Assembly: GCA_009704945.1 (NCBI GenBank)
Contig: WLDG01000003.1
Coordinates: forward strand, 1 to 64,000
DNA length: 64,000 bases
From: Actinomycetota bacterium
Lineage (GTDB): Bacteria; Actinomycetota; Actinomycetes; Actinomycetales; Microbacteriaceae
Reading direction: 5' to 3'
Position numbers and translations under genes: made by a program. The notes under the pieces were generated by a model. It saw only the letters and a list, made by a program, of their open reading frames with translations, was not told the origin of the DNA and ran no database searches. Positions 48,357 through 57,246 of this stretch are shown here, piece by piece; position 1 is the stretch's first letter; each line of letters starts with the position of its first letter.

Positions 48357-49197
48357 TGGTGCGCTGACCATCTAGTAGGACTCTGTGCTCAGCAAACCAT
48401 TTGATGGCCTGAGTCAGAGTCTTACTTTCAGCGTCTTGGCCAATTTGCACCAAGGCCTGCTTGCTTGCAGCGTGGTCAACGCGGGTCACATTTTGTTCGA
48501 TGATTGGACCCTCATCCAGGTCTTCAGTTACGAAGTGAGCGGTCGCACCAATGAGCTTGACACCCCTCGCGTGCGCCTGAGCATAGGGATTAGCGCCCTT
48601 GAATCCAGGAAGGAAAGAGTGATGAATGTTGATTATCTTTCCTTCAAATTCCTTGCAAAACTCTGGAGATAGGACTTGCATGAATCGGGCCAAAACAATC
48701 AGCTCGATCTTTTCTTGCTTTATGTAATCTCTGAGCTTTGCTTCGAATTTTGCTTTGTCAGAGCCAGATTCAATCGGTAGGTTTTCAAACTCCAGGCCAT
48801 AGAACTTGGCCAGGTCGTTAAGATCTGAGTGATTGGAAAACACTTTGGTGAGTTCGATTGGAAGCTGGCCTGATCTTTGTCTAAATAAGATGTCATTTAG
48901 GCAGTGGGCTGCTTTGGAAACTAGAACCACTGTTCTCATTGGTCTTCCAACAAAGTCCAAAACATACTCAAGCTGGTAGTCACCAACTATTTTTTCAATC
49001 TGCTTTTCGAAGTCTGACTTGGATATGGCTGCCTCGATTTGCAGGCGCATAAAGAAGCGGCCAGTGTCCTCGGAGGTGTACTGCTGGCTCTCGGTGATGT
49101 TTCCACCGGCGTCCACAACTGCGCCCGAGATGGCATGGACAATGCCAGGGCGGTCAGGGCAGACGAAGGTTAGGACCCAGTGCTCTCTAGTACTCAT
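48343..49197 (-). CDS. purU: Formyltetrahydrofolate deformylase
   Basis: Hydrolyses 10-formyl-THF to THF and formate, balancing one-carbon pools. Residues 1 to about 85 are an ACT domain (FVCPDRPGIVHAISGAVVDAGG). The formyltransferase-like hydrolase domain follows with FKGANPYAQAHARGVKLIGATAHFV, HHSFLPGF and DEGPIIEQNVTRVDH. Length 284 is typical. The 3' end overlaps that of the glycine-rich protein gene by 14 bases on the other strand. It is divergent from glyA, whose product feeds the same pool. Confidence 0.95.
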   Translation of the reverse strand: MSTREHWVLTFVCPDRPGIVHAISGAVVDAGGNITESQQYTSEDTGRFFMRLQIEAAISKSDFEKQIEKIVGDYQLEYVLDFVGRPMRTVVLVSKAAHCLNDILFRQRSGQLPIELTKVFSNHSDLNDLAKFYGLEFENLPIESGSDKAKFEAKLRDYIKQEKIELIVLARFMQVLSPEFCKEFEGKIINIHHSFLPGFKGANPYAQAHARGVKLIGATAHFVTEDLDEGPIIEQNVTRVDHAASKQALVQIGQDAESKTLTQAIKWFAEHRVLLDGQRTIIFR

Positions 49198-49204
49198 TCG
49201 GATA

Positions 49205-49210
49205 ATCCTA
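49205..49210 (-). promoter_or_regulatory. -10 box of a probable leaderless purU transcript
   Basis: On the minus strand TAGGAT lies seven bases before the purU ATG at 49197. There is no ribosome-binding site between. It faces away from the glyA box at 49247 in the 62-base divergent gap. Confidence 0.45.
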
Positions 49211-49246
49211 TTGAGCGTGCCAGTCTTTGAGACTGAATCTCAGGAG

Positions 49247-49252
49247 TAAACT
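49247..49252 (+). promoter_or_regulatory. -10 box of a probable leaderless glyA transcript
   Basis: TAAACT lies seven bases before ATG 49260. A CAGGAG just upstream of the box is too far from the ATG to be a normal ribosome-binding site and would lie outside the transcript. Confidence 0.42.
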
Positions 49253-49259
49253 GACGCCT

Positions 49260-50537
49260 ATGCCACTAAATCCACTCCACACAGCACCTCTATCCCAGGT
49301 CGATCCCGAAATTGCTGCCGTTCTTGAGCAGGAGTTGAACCGCCAACGCGGCACGCTAGAAATGATTGCCAGTGAGAACTTCGTCTCACGAGCGATTCTG
49401 CAGACCCAGGGCTCGGTTCTAACTAACAAATACGCCGAGGGCTACCCAGGGAAGCGTTACTACGGCGGCTGTGAAGTTGTGGACATAGCTGAGAATTTGG
49501 CAAGAGATCGTGCAAAACAGCTATTTGGAGCTGAGCACGCCAACGTACAACCACACTCTGGTGCTACCGCCAACGCAGCATTGATGATGGCGCTAGCCAA
49601 CCCGGGGGATCGAATCCTTGGTCTCTCGCTGGCGCACGGTGGCCATCTAACTCACGGCATGAAACTCAACTTCTCGGGTCGCATGTATGAACCGCATGCC
49701 TATGAACTTCACCCTGATACCTATCTAATCGACATGGATATTGTTCGTCAGCGTGCTTTGGAAACAAAGCCTGCGGTTTTGATTGCAGGCTGGTCTGCGT
49801 ACACTCGCCACCTAGACTTCGCAGCATTTAGATCGATCGCTGATGAAGTCGGAGCGAAGCTGTGGGTGGACATGGCTCACTTCTCAGGTTTGGTAGCAGC
49901 AGGTGTTCATCCTTCACCTGTGCCATATGCAGATGTGGTTTCATCGACCGTTCACAAGACTTTAGCTGGACCAAGATCAGGAATGATTCTTTGTAAAGAA
50001 GAGTGGGCTAAGAAAATTGACTCTGGTGTATTCCCAGGTCAACAGGGTGGACCACTAATGCACGTGGTTGCTGCCAAGGCTGTTGCATTCAAAGCAGCCA
50101 TGACCCCAGAGTTTAGAGAACAGCAGCAAAGAACAATCGATGGTGCCAAGATTTTGGCAGAGCGACTCATTCAACCGGATGTAGTTGGAGCAGGCATTTC
50201 AATCTTGACCGGTGGAACTGATGTTCACCTGGTGTTGGTTGATTTGAGAAATGCAGCAATCGATGGTCAAACCGCGGAAAACATTTTGCATGAAGCTGGT
50301 GTGACAGTAAACAAGAATTCGGTTCCAAATGATCCTCGTCCGCCAATGGTTACATCTGGTATCCGCATCGGTACTGCTGCTTTGGCTACTCGAGGATTTG
50401 GTAAAGGTGAATTCACGGAAGTTGCTGACATCATCGCTAGAGCACTGTTGCCAGGCGCTGACCTTGCATCACTTCGTAAGCGAGTTCATGCCCTAACTGA
50501 AGCTTTCCCGCTTTACGAGGGCCTAGAGAACTGGTAA
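49260..50537 (+). CDS. glyA: Serine hydroxymethyltransferase
   Basis: Converts serine and THF to glycine and 5,10-methylene-THF, the main source of one-carbon units. The 425-residue PLP protein shows [13 protein letters not shown] [30 protein letters not shown], the PLP lysine in [16 protein letters not shown], and [23 protein letters not shown] 49260 gives the standard N-terminus; an in-frame start 33 bases earlier adds a basic stretch of 11 residues and is not preferred. folD follows four bases later. Confidence 0.96.
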   Translation: MPLNPLHTAPLSQVDPEIAAVLEQELNRQRGTLEMIASENFVSRAILQTQGSVLTNKYAEGYPGKRYYGGCEVVDIAENLARDRAKQLFGAEHANVQPHSGATANAALMMALANPGDRILGLSLAHGGHLTHGMKLNFSGRMYEPHAYELHPDTYLIDMDIVRQRALETKPAVLIAGWSAYTRHLDFAAFRSIADEVGAKLWVDMAHFSGLVAAGVHPSPVPYADVVSSTVHKTLAGPRSGMILCKEEWAKKIDSGVFPGQQGGPLMHVVAAKAVAFKAAMTPEFREQQQRTIDGAKILAERLIQPDVVGAGISILTGGTDVHLVLVDLRNAAIDGQTAENILHEAGVTVNKNSVPNDPRPPMVTSGIRIGTAALATRGFGKGEFTEVADIIARALLPGADLASLRKRVHALTEAFPLYEGLENW

Positions 50538-50541
50538 TTCT

Positions 50542-51393
50542 TTGAGTGCTGTAATTCTCGATGGAAAGAAAACCGCAGAAGAGATCAAGCGGGAGCTCAC
50601 TGGGCAGGTAGCCAAGCTTTCCAACAAACCTGGTCTGGGAACACTGCTAGTTGGCAGCGACCCTGGCTCGGTCAGTTACGTAGCAGGTAAGCATCGCGAC
50701 TGCGCTGATGTTGGGATGAAATCTATCCGAATAGATCTCCCAGAGACTGCCAGCAAGCAAGACGTATTGGCTGCAATCAAGGAATTGAACAGCTCACCGG
50801 AGGTTACCGGCTACATCGTTCAACTGCCCTTGCCGGGAAAAATGGATTCCAGAGAAATTCTGCAGGCAATAGATCCGGCAAAAGATGCTGATGGTCTTCA
50901 CCCAGAGAATCTGGGAAAACTGGTCATGAATGTTGCAGGTCATTTTGACTCTCCGCTGCCCTGCACACCAGCTGGCATCGTTGAGCTGCTCAGGCGCTAT
51001 CAAGTTAGCTTGGCCGGGGCAGAGGTGGCAATTATTGGGCGAGGCCTGACAGTCGGCAGGCCGCTAGGTCTATTGCTTTCTTCAAAGCAAGTGGATGCAA
51101 CACCAGTCTTGCTTCACAGTGCTAGCAAGCACATTGAAGAGCATGTTAGGCGAGCAGACATTGTGGTTGCGGCAGTTGGGCAACCTGGCTTTGTCAGAAA
51201 AGACTGGATAAAGCCAGGAGCTGCTGTGTTGGATGTTGGAATTACTCGCAGAGCAAATGAGCTAGTTGGTGACGTTGATCCAACAGTGGTTGAAGTAGCT
51301 GGTTACTTCGCACCTAACCCAGGCGGCGTAGGTCCAATGACTAGAGCCATGCTGATGACTAACGTTGTGAAGTTAGCTACCAAAATCTCTTAA
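50542..51393 (+). CDS. folD: Methylene-THF dehydrogenase / methenyl-THF cyclohydrolase
   Basis: Converts 5,10-methylene-THF to 10-formyl-THF, the donor for PurN and PurH. The 283-residue protein starts at TTG 50542 ([15 protein letters not shown]) and has [10 protein letters not shown], the conserved [53 protein letters not shown] and [12 protein letters not shown]. Together with glyA it forms an operon. Its end overlaps the end of the yceD gene on the other strand by 21 bases. Confidence 0.95.
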   Translation: MSAVILDGKKTAEEIKRELTGQVAKLSNKPGLGTLLVGSDPGSVSYVAGKHRDCADVGMKSIRIDLPETASKQDVLAAIKELNSSPEVTGYIVQLPLPGKMDSREILQAIDPAKDADGLHPENLGKLVMNVAGHFDSPLPCTPAGIVELLRRYQVSLAGAEVAIIGRGLTVGRPLGLLLSSKQVDATPVLLHSASKHIEEHVRRADIVVAAVGQPGFVRKDWIKPGAAVLDVGITRRANELVGDVDPTVVEVAGYFAPNPGGVGPMTRAMLMTNVVKLATKIS

Positions 51394-51867
51394 GGCGCCA
51401 AATCTGGGGTCGATGGGCTTCTCGTGATTGTGAGTGCCAACATCTGTCCGCTCTCCACAATCAGCGCATAGACCAGGGCAGTCTTCTCTGCACAGCGGTT
51501 TCAGAGGAAGATTTGGCACCACGGCATCAATTAGCGCTTGCTCTAGGTCCACTCGATCCTGCACGATGACAAAATCATCCTCTTGCTCTGGCCGATAGTG
51601 AAACAGCTCTTGCAATTCAATTTCAACATCTTCTTGCATGGGTTCTAAGCAACGCGAGCACTCAGAATCTGCTAGTGCATCTCCACTGACAGTTACCAGA
51701 ATTCCTTCATGAACCGATTCGAGCCGAACAGCTAGTGACAATTCTCTGCCTTTTGGTACAGCAATGATTTCTGTCCCGAGCGGATACTCCAGCTCATGAG
51801 AAAGCGTCAGCTCTTTCATGGTGCCAGGGTTTTGAATCAGTTCTTTTACTGGAATTGTAAGACTCAC
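51373..51867 (-). CDS. yceD: YceD/DUF177-family protein
   Basis: A 164-residue DUF177 protein, a family tied to 23S rRNA maturation or L32 expression. It has [35 protein letters not shown], and the actinobacterial C-terminus [13 protein letters not shown]...[14 protein letters not shown] with probable metal-binding cysteines. Usually rpmF (L32) and rnc follow directly. Here the gene ends inside folD, so that linkage is broken. The start overlaps the coaD stop by four bases. Confidence 0.9.
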   Translation of the reverse strand: MSLTIPVKELIQNPGTMKELTLSHELEYPLGTEIIAVPKGRELSLAVRLESVHEGILVTVSGDALADSECSRCLEPMQEDVEIELQELFHYRPEQEDDFVIVQDRVDLEQALIDAVVPNLPLKPLCREDCPGLCADCGERTDVGTHNHEKPIDPRFGALRDFGS

Positions 51868-52349
51868 TTGCCAACCTTCTCAGCGAGAGCTTTTGATACT
51901 GCTTTTGTAACGTGGTTTGAGACATCTCCACCCAGAACAGCGACTTCGCGTATTAGAGATGACGATATTTGGCTGTATTGAGGCTCGGTTGGTAGAAAGA
52001 CAGTTTCAACTTTCGTTAGATCTCTGTTCATGCTGGCAAACTGCAGTTCATAGTCAAGATCAGCAGCAGTCCTAAGGCCTTTGATAATTATTTGAGCTCC
52101 CAAACTCTTCGCTTGCTCGGCTAGTAGGCCATTGTCTAATGCCCTAACCTCAATGCCTGATAAACCAAGCTCATTCAGCGACTGTTCAATCAAACTGATT
52201 CTCTCTTGAGAGCTAAAAAGAGTTTTCTTGCTTGGGTTGTGGGAAACCAGGACAATCAGTTTTTCAGAGAATCCCTTCGCTCTTCTTATAACAGAGAGAT
52301 GACCAAGGGTTACTGGGTCAAAGGAGCCTGGATAAATTGCGATAGCCAC
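51864..52349 (-). CDS. coaD: Phosphopantetheine adenylyltransferase
   Basis: Fourth step of CoA synthesis. The 161-residue nucleotidyltransferase has the GSFDPVTLGHLSVIRRA motif with the catalytic histidine, KGLRTAADLDYELQFASMNRDL, and the YSQISSSLIREVAVLGGDVSN end motif. The start is GTG 52349. It is the first gene of a coaD-yceD unit; the other CoA gene, coaA, lies at 10572. Confidence 0.95.
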   Translation of the reverse strand: MAIAIYPGSFDPVTLGHLSVIRRAKGFSEKLIVLVSHNPSKKTLFSSQERISLIEQSLNELGLSGIEVRALDNGLLAEQAKSLGAQIIIKGLRTAADLDYELQFASMNRDLTKVETVFLPTEPQYSQISSSLIREVAVLGGDVSNHVTKAVSKALAEKVGK

Positions 52350-52355
52350 CGAACA

Positions 52356-52361
52356 AGGTTA
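52356..52361 (-). promoter_or_regulatory. -10 box of a probable leaderless coaD transcript
   Basis: On the minus strand TAACCT lies six bases before the GTG at 52349, with no ribosome-binding site between. It lies in the 29-base gap after the kynA stop. Confidence 0.42.
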
Positions 52362-52378
52362 GTCGGAAAGAGGCAAAT

Positions 52379-53203
52379 CTAGAACTGACTTCTAATCGCC
52401 CACAGATCAGGAAATACTGGCCTAAACAGAGTGCTAGATAGATATCCAACTCCGCTAGAGCCACCCGTGCCCGGTTTTCTACCGATTGTGCGCTCAACCA
52501 TTTTGACGTGGCGATAGCGCCATTCCTGGAAACCCTCATCGAGATCGACCAGTGCTTCACCAATCATGGAGGCCTCAGGGTCTGCTCTGTGAAGTTCGAT
52601 AAGAACCTTCTGGACGCCTTCATGCTCACTCCAAGGCTTTGTTACATCTCGAGTCAGCGCATCTTCCGGAATTGCTTGCTTTGTGTTGAAGTAGTGGAGA
52701 ACTGAATCCCATAGAGATCTTCTAAGCATGGCTTGCTCCACCCTTATGCGAGCAGGTGAGCCGGGCAATAGGTGTTCTGCCATCCCCATACCAGAAGACT
52801 TATCAGCATCTGCACCGGCTTGGTCCCTGCGTCCAAGCACTGCTTCTAATTCACGAAACTGTGCTGATTGAAAACCGGATGCTGAGCTAAGTCTGGCTCG
52901 GAAAGAGTTGAACTGCAGCGGCGTCATGGTCTCCAGAATGTCCAGCTGCGCCACGCAGGTTTTCATAATGGTTCTCATTCTGCCGAGTAGGGCAAGCGAT
53001 CGATGAGTTTCGCCAGCCTCCAAAGACTCTTGCAGTGTCGCAGCTTCATGCAGTAGCTGCTTAAACCAAAGTTCATAAACCTGATGAATAGTTATAAACA
53101 GCAGTTCATCATGTTCCGGGCCATCACTGAGTGGCTGTTGGAGCTCGAGCAATTCATCAACTTTTAGGTAAGAGATGTAAGTTATGTGTTTTTGATGTTC
53201 CAT
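52379..53203 (-). CDS. kynA: Tryptophan 2,3-dioxygenase
   Basis: Haem enzyme that opens tryptophan to N-formylkynurenine. The 274-residue protein shows ITYISYLKVDELLELQQPLS, the haem-pocket region FITIHQVYELWFKQLLHE, RMRTIMKTCVAQLDILETMTP, SGFQSAQFRELE, and the C-terminal FQEWRYRHVKMVERTIGRKPGTGGSSGVGYL. All are family signatures. ATG 53203 is preceded by TAGGAA, in which the kynU stop overlaps the ribosome-binding site. It forms an operon with kynU. No kynurenine formamidase gene is seen. Confidence 0.94.
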   Translation of the reverse strand: MEHQKHITYISYLKVDELLELQQPLSDGPEHDELLFITIHQVYELWFKQLLHEAATLQESLEAGETHRSLALLGRMRTIMKTCVAQLDILETMTPLQFNSFRARLSSASGFQSAQFRELEAVLGRRDQAGADADKSSGMGMAEHLLPGSPARIRVEQAMLRRSLWDSVLHYFNTKQAIPEDALTRDVTKPWSEHEGVQKVLIELHRADPEASMIGEALVDLDEGFQEWRYRHVKMVERTIGRKPGTGGSSGVGYLSSTLFRPVFPDLWAIRSQF

Positions 53204-53209
53204 GATTTC

Positions 53210-54514
53210 CTAGGTAACTCGGCTGCCGCTGTCAGTGATTGTCTTATAGTCGCCTGATTCGACCAATTCTTTCAGTCTCCTAAAGCCTTCAAAAACTTCT
53301 GAGTAGCTGGTTGGTAGGGGAGAGATACCTAGTCGAATCGCGCCTGGTTCTCGGTAGTCAGGAATCACGTTCTTTAGTTTTCTAAGAGCATGCGCTATCT
53401 GCTTGGCATCAGGGTGCTGAATGATGATGTGGCCACCGCGTCGATTGGCCTCCCTCGGTGTTGCCAGGGTGAAGCCAAGGTCGGCGAGCCATTGGTCGTA
53501 GAGATCAATCATCAACTGAGTGCCCTTTGAAGCTTTTTCGTTTATTTGCTTAATCCCTGCTTGGCCAATCATTTCGAATGCCACTTCCACTGCCCGGATT
53601 CCAATAATGGATGGGCTGGCTATCTGAAAACCACGGATTTGGCTGGTTGGTTCGAAAAATGCGCCCATTTCAAACTGCTTATCTTGAGCGAACCAGCCCT
53701 GGATTGGAACTTGAAGTTTTTCTTGCAGAGATTTCTTTACATAGAGCCAGGCAGGGGAGCCTGGGCCAGAGTTTCCATATTTATATGTGCAGCCAACTGC
53801 CAGGTCAACTGTGTTTTGCTCAAAATTTAACTCGACCGATCCAATTGCATGCGAGCAATCCCAAACCACGAGGATGCCCTTTTCCCTGGCTGCCTCTGTG
53901 ATCGCTTTGATGTCTTGCTTGACGCCAGATCGGTAGTTGACCGCCTGCAGAGTCAGGAGTGCTACATCCTCAGTTAGGTGGGGACGAAGTGCATCTAGCG
54001 TGATTTCCTCAAACTCACTTTCAATTTCAACTGCCCCAGGACCACCCATGCCATCGCTATTCAGAGTTACTAGCTCTAGGTTGAACTTCTTAGCAATTCC
54101 CTGGACGATGTAGCGGTCGGTTGGAAAATTGGCGGAGTCGATGATGATTTTCTTGCGGCCTGGATTTGCTTGAATTGCAGCAACACATAATTGATAGAAG
54201 TTAACTGAGGTGGTGTCACAAACCAAGGTTTGCCCACTATCGGCACCAAGTGCAGTCTTCGCAAGCAAATCGCCAGCTGTTTGGGCTTGGTCAATCCAGT
54301 GTGACCAGCCATCCACGAGCTGTTTACCCCATTCGTCGGTTAGGAAGCTATTGACCTTATCAATTGTCGCTTTAGGTAGGCGACCAAGCGAGTTACCGTC
54401 TAGGTAACAGATGTCGGGATCGGTGATGAGAAATTGATTTCTAAATGTGGCTAGAGGATCTTCTCGATCGAGCTGTGCGACAGACTCAGCACTCCAGTTG
54501 GCAACGTTGCTCAT
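53210..54514 (-). CDS. kynU: Kynureninase
   Basis: PLP enzyme splitting kynurenine to anthranilate and alanine. The 434-residue protein has ICYLDGNSLGRLPKA, CDTTSVNFYQLCVAA, VVWDCSHAIGSVELNF and the PLP lysine in GCTYKYGNSGPGSPAWLYV. With kynA it makes a tryptophan-to-anthranilate route that lacks only the formamidase. No later genes of NAD synthesis (kynurenine monooxygenase, haaO) are seen. ATG 54514 has GGAGGG directly before it. Confidence 0.95.
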   Translation of the reverse strand: MSNVANWSAESVAQLDREDPLATFRNQFLITDPDICYLDGNSLGRLPKATIDKVNSFLTDEWGKQLVDGWSHWIDQAQTAGDLLAKTALGADSGQTLVCDTTSVNFYQLCVAAIQANPGRKKIIIDSANFPTDRYIVQGIAKKFNLELVTLNSDGMGGPGAVEIESEFEEITLDALRPHLTEDVALLTLQAVNYRSGVKQDIKAITEAAREKGILVVWDCSHAIGSVELNFEQNTVDLAVGCTYKYGNSGPGSPAWLYVKKSLQEKLQVPIQGWFAQDKQFEMGAFFEPTSQIRGFQIASPSIIGIRAVEVAFEMIGQAGIKQINEKASKGTQLMIDLYDQWLADLGFTLATPREANRRGGHIIIQHPDAKQIAHALRKLKNVIPDYREPGAIRLGISPLPTSYSEVFEGFRRLKELVESGDYKTITDSGSRVT

Positions 54515-54520
54515 CCCTCC

Positions 54521-54526
54521 ACTCTA
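54521..54526 (-). promoter_or_regulatory. Possible -10 box of kynU-kynA
   Basis: On the minus strand TAGAGT lies six bases before the kynU ATG. The intervening GGAGGG is also a good ribosome-binding sequence, though too close to the ATG, so a leaderless start is possible but less certain than elsewhere. Confidence 0.3.
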
Positions 54527-54527
54527 C

Positions 54528-56312
54528 TCAAACCAGAAGCTGATGCTTTGCCAGTTCGGCATAGAGGGGAGTGGTCTTGACCAGTTCGGAGTGGGACCCA
54601 ATGCCTACAACTTTGCCGTGTTCGAGAACAATTATTTGATCAGAATCCACGACAGTGGAGAGCCTGTGAGCAATCACGACCAGGGTGCGGTCTTGCGCAA
54701 CCGCATCAATCGCTTCTCTCATTCGCTGTTCATTCGGACCATCAAGTGCACTGGTGGATTCGTCAAGCAGAAGAATCGGGGGTTTAGCTAAAAGCGCTCT
54801 TGCAATTGCCAATCTTTGGCGCTCCCCGCCTGAGAGCATGATTCCGCTTTCACCAACTTCAGCATTCAACCCAGCTGCATCTCGATTTAGAACTTCTGTG
54901 AGATTCACTTGCCGAAGGACCTCAACCAGTTCTTCGTCTGAAGCATCGGACCTACCAAGTAACAGGTTGTCTCGAATGCTCCCCGCCAAAACAGGCGCAT
55001 CCTGTTCTACGTACCCGAGCTGGGCGCGGAGAGTTTGGCGGGAGAACTCAGTGACGCTTTGCCCATCAAGCAAGATTTCACCAGCGGATGGTTCATAGAA
55101 CCTTTCAATCAGCGAGAAGATGGTCGACTTACCCGCACCGGATGGTCCTACCAAAGCCACTCTCTGACCGCGCTCAATCTTGAAGCTAACCTGCTGCAAG
55201 ATTGGTTTGAGCTCGCCGTCTTCAGCTGGGTAGTGGAAATCAACATCTCTAAATTCAATTGCCGCAGTGTTTACTGCCACCCGGTGTTCGGTTTGCTCAC
55301 CCGTTTCTTCTTCTTCCAAGACCATGATTTCTTGAATGCGGGCAAGTGCTCCGAGAGCCCCCATCACGGATGTGTAGGCACCAAAAGCTGAGATAAGCGG
55401 TCCGATCATGAAAAAGAGCAGGATTACAAATGTCACGAGCGAAGCTATCGTGGTTGCTCCCGTGGCAACTCGCAAACCGCCTAAACCAAGCACGACAATA
55501 AAAGCCGTGTTGAAGGCAACTTGGGCTATTGGCGCTACCGCTGCCGAGAGTCTTGCAATTGAAAGACCTTGATCATAGGCAGCCTCAGCGTCTTTATAGA
55601 TTTCTTCGCTCTCGCGTTGTTCGGCTCGACTTGCACGGATTGTTCTAATCGCGCTTAGAGCTCTTTCGACACTGGCAGACATCTGGCCAACTTTTTGTTG
55701 AGCCTTGGTGGTAGCGCTGCGGATTTTTCTACCAGTAAACGCAATGGCGCCAACAGCAATGAACACAACCGAGAGGGTGGAAACCAGTAGCAGTGGATCA
55801 ATAAAGGCCATCACGATGATGGCCCCAAAGAACTGCAGCAAACCACCTAGGGCATCAACCAAACCTTGGGTCAAGACTGCTTTGAGAAGGGTGGAGTCGG
55901 AACCCACTCTGGATACCAAGTCCCCGGTTCGTCTGCGGTCATACTGCCAAATGGGAAGACGAAGCATTCTGGCCACAAGCGCTTTTCTGGTGCTAAGGAC
56001 CACTCCCTCACCCGTCTTATATAGAAGGTAAAACTGGAAAGCGTTCAAAATCGCTGAGCTGATGATCAAGACAATGATTGCTATGGCAAGTGTTTGTATC
56101 TCTCGATTTTGCTCGACGGCAGAAATTAGCTGACCAATCAGCAGTGGCTGCCCTAGAGCAAGAATTGAACCCAACACTGACAAGACAATGGCTAGGGTCA
56201 GCACCTTCTTATATGGCTTTAGATAAGGAAACAAATCCTTAAGCTGAGCACGAGGACCTTTATATTCCCTGGACTTGGGATTTTGAGTCGGGTCTGAATA
56301 GTATTCGCTCAC
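54528..56312 (-). CDS. ABC exporter, fused membrane and ATPase domains
   Basis: A 594-residue half-transporter likely to act as a homodimer. Six membrane helices cover residues about 38-320 (FPYLKPYKKVLTLAIVLSVLG first). The ATPase domain shows Walker A GPSGAGKST, signature MLSGGERQRLAIARALL, Walker B ILLLDESTSALD with a serine after the catalytic glutamate, and H-loop VIAHRLSTV. All motifs are intact, unlike the pair at 41300. Substrate unknown; BmrA/MsbA-like lipid or drug export is possible. It sits between kynU and the methyltransferase on the same strand. Confidence 0.88.
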   Translation of the reverse strand: MSEYYSDPTQNPKSREYKGPRAQLKDLFPYLKPYKKVLTLAIVLSVLGSILALGQPLLIGQLISAVEQNREIQTLAIAIIVLIISSAILNAFQFYLLYKTGEGVVLSTRKALVARMLRLPIWQYDRRRTGDLVSRVGSDSTLLKAVLTQGLVDALGGLLQFFGAIIVMAFIDPLLLVSTLSVVFIAVGAIAFTGRKIRSATTKAQQKVGQMSASVERALSAIRTIRASRAEQRESEEIYKDAEAAYDQGLSIARLSAAVAPIAQVAFNTAFIVVLGLGGLRVATGATTIASLVTFVILLFFMIGPLISAFGAYTSVMGALGALARIQEIMVLEEEETGEQTEHRVAVNTAAIEFRDVDFHYPAEDGELKPILQQVSFKIERGQRVALVGPSGAGKSTIFSLIERFYEPSAGEILLDGQSVTEFSRQTLRAQLGYVEQDAPVLAGSIRDNLLLGRSDASDEELVEVLRQVNLTEVLNRDAAGLNAEVGESGIMLSGGERQRLAIARALLAKPPILLLDESTSALDGPNEQRMREAIDAVAQDRTLVVIAHRLSTVVDSDQIIVLEHGKVVGIGSHSELVKTTPLYAELAKHQLLV

Positions 56313-56315
56313 GTC

Positions 56316-57164
56316 TTATCTAACCTTTTCTTGGTGAAAACCACTCCCGAAGACTGCCTCGTTCAGCAGGTAGTTGATTTCTGGGAGGGCCAGAGCCTCA
56401 GTGTAGGCGGTGTTCTTGCTGAACCGCTGAAAGTCCAGGGTTGGCAGTAGTTGCTTGATTTTTGAGTTCTTGGTCTTCAAAAACATCAAAGTCGTGTTCT
56501 TTTCTCGCGGGAAACTCTCCAGGACATTTCCACAGCCATATCCAAAAACCCTGAGAGCAATCTCGGCCTCTGCCGGAGCAGTCTTGGCTATGAGCCCATT
56601 GTCAGGTACTCGGATTTGAGCTCGGTGTTGATCTATTTTCTGCCAGATTTGAAAGCAGGTTCGGAGATCATTGCTATCGCGAACAGCTTTTCCATTCTCA
56701 TCTTCATAAGAAACAAATACATCGTTATCTAGGAGTAGATGGAATCTGGAATCCAGTCGGTTTTGGACGCTCCACTTCCGCCAAGAGCGTGGAACGAGAA
56801 AACAGATGTATTCACTGAAATTAGCCGCATGATTGAAAAATGGAATGGCTAGTGCATTGTTGCGACCAAACGGGGGATTTGAAATAACGACTAGGTCATT
56901 TTGTGTTGACTCATGCTCCAGAAAATTGCCCTGGGAAACCAAAGAGTGTTTGGGATAAAGATCAACTGCGGAAATGTTCTTCGCTCCAAATTCTTGCAGA
57001 GCCTTGATGAAGCTGCCATTTCCGCCAGCAGGCTCTAAGAAGTTCCGCTTCGAGAAGTCCGGGATCACTGTTGCTGCAATCTCAACCATGTCACTGGCCA
57101 ACTGGGTCGGGGTGTAATACTGCTCTTTACCCGTCACCCTTGTGTTACCCAATGGCTTCTTCAC
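56316..57164 (-). CDS. Orphan N6-adenine-type methyltransferase
   Basis: A 282-residue SAM-dependent methyltransferase of the amino-methyltransferase type. It has YYTPTQLASDMVEIA at residues 17-31, motif I FLEPAGGNGSF (42-52), the acidic residue of motif II at D68, and motif IV NPPF at 96-99, the hallmark of N6-adenine or amino group methylation. No restriction endonuclease or specificity subunit is adjacent. It could methylate DNA, or rRNA or protein, since NPPF enzymes include both kinds. The start is GTG 57164. Confidence 0.75.
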   Translation of the reverse strand: MKKPLGNTRVTGKEQYYTPTQLASDMVEIAATVIPDFSKRNFLEPAGGNGSFIKALQEFGAKNISAVDLYPKHSLVSQGNFLEHESTQNDLVVISNPPFGRNNALAIPFFNHAANFSEYICFLVPRSWRKWSVQNRLDSRFHLLLDNDVFVSYEDENGKAVRDSNDLRTCFQIWQKIDQHRAQIRVPDNGLIAKTAPAEAEIALRVFGYGCGNVLESFPREKNTTLMFLKTKNSKIKQLLPTLDFQRFSKNTAYTEALALPEINYLLNEAVFGSGFHQEKVR

Positions 57165-57170
57165 TAGAAA

Positions 57171-57176
57171 ACCATA
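57171..57176 (-). promoter_or_regulatory. -10 box of the methyltransferase gene
   Basis: On the minus strand TATGGT lies six bases before the GTG at 57164, again the leaderless spacing. No -35 is evident. Confidence 0.38.
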
Positions 57177-57246
57177 TCAAGAACTTCAGCAACTAAAGAA
57201 AGTAGTAGTCTTATCTGCTGCCCAGTTGGGCGAGATGGAGAAGTAA

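Noticed and set aside
49227..49259. Longer in-frame start for glyA
   Set aside because: The extra residues are basic and unlike SHMT N-termini, and the -10 box TAAACT would lie inside them.
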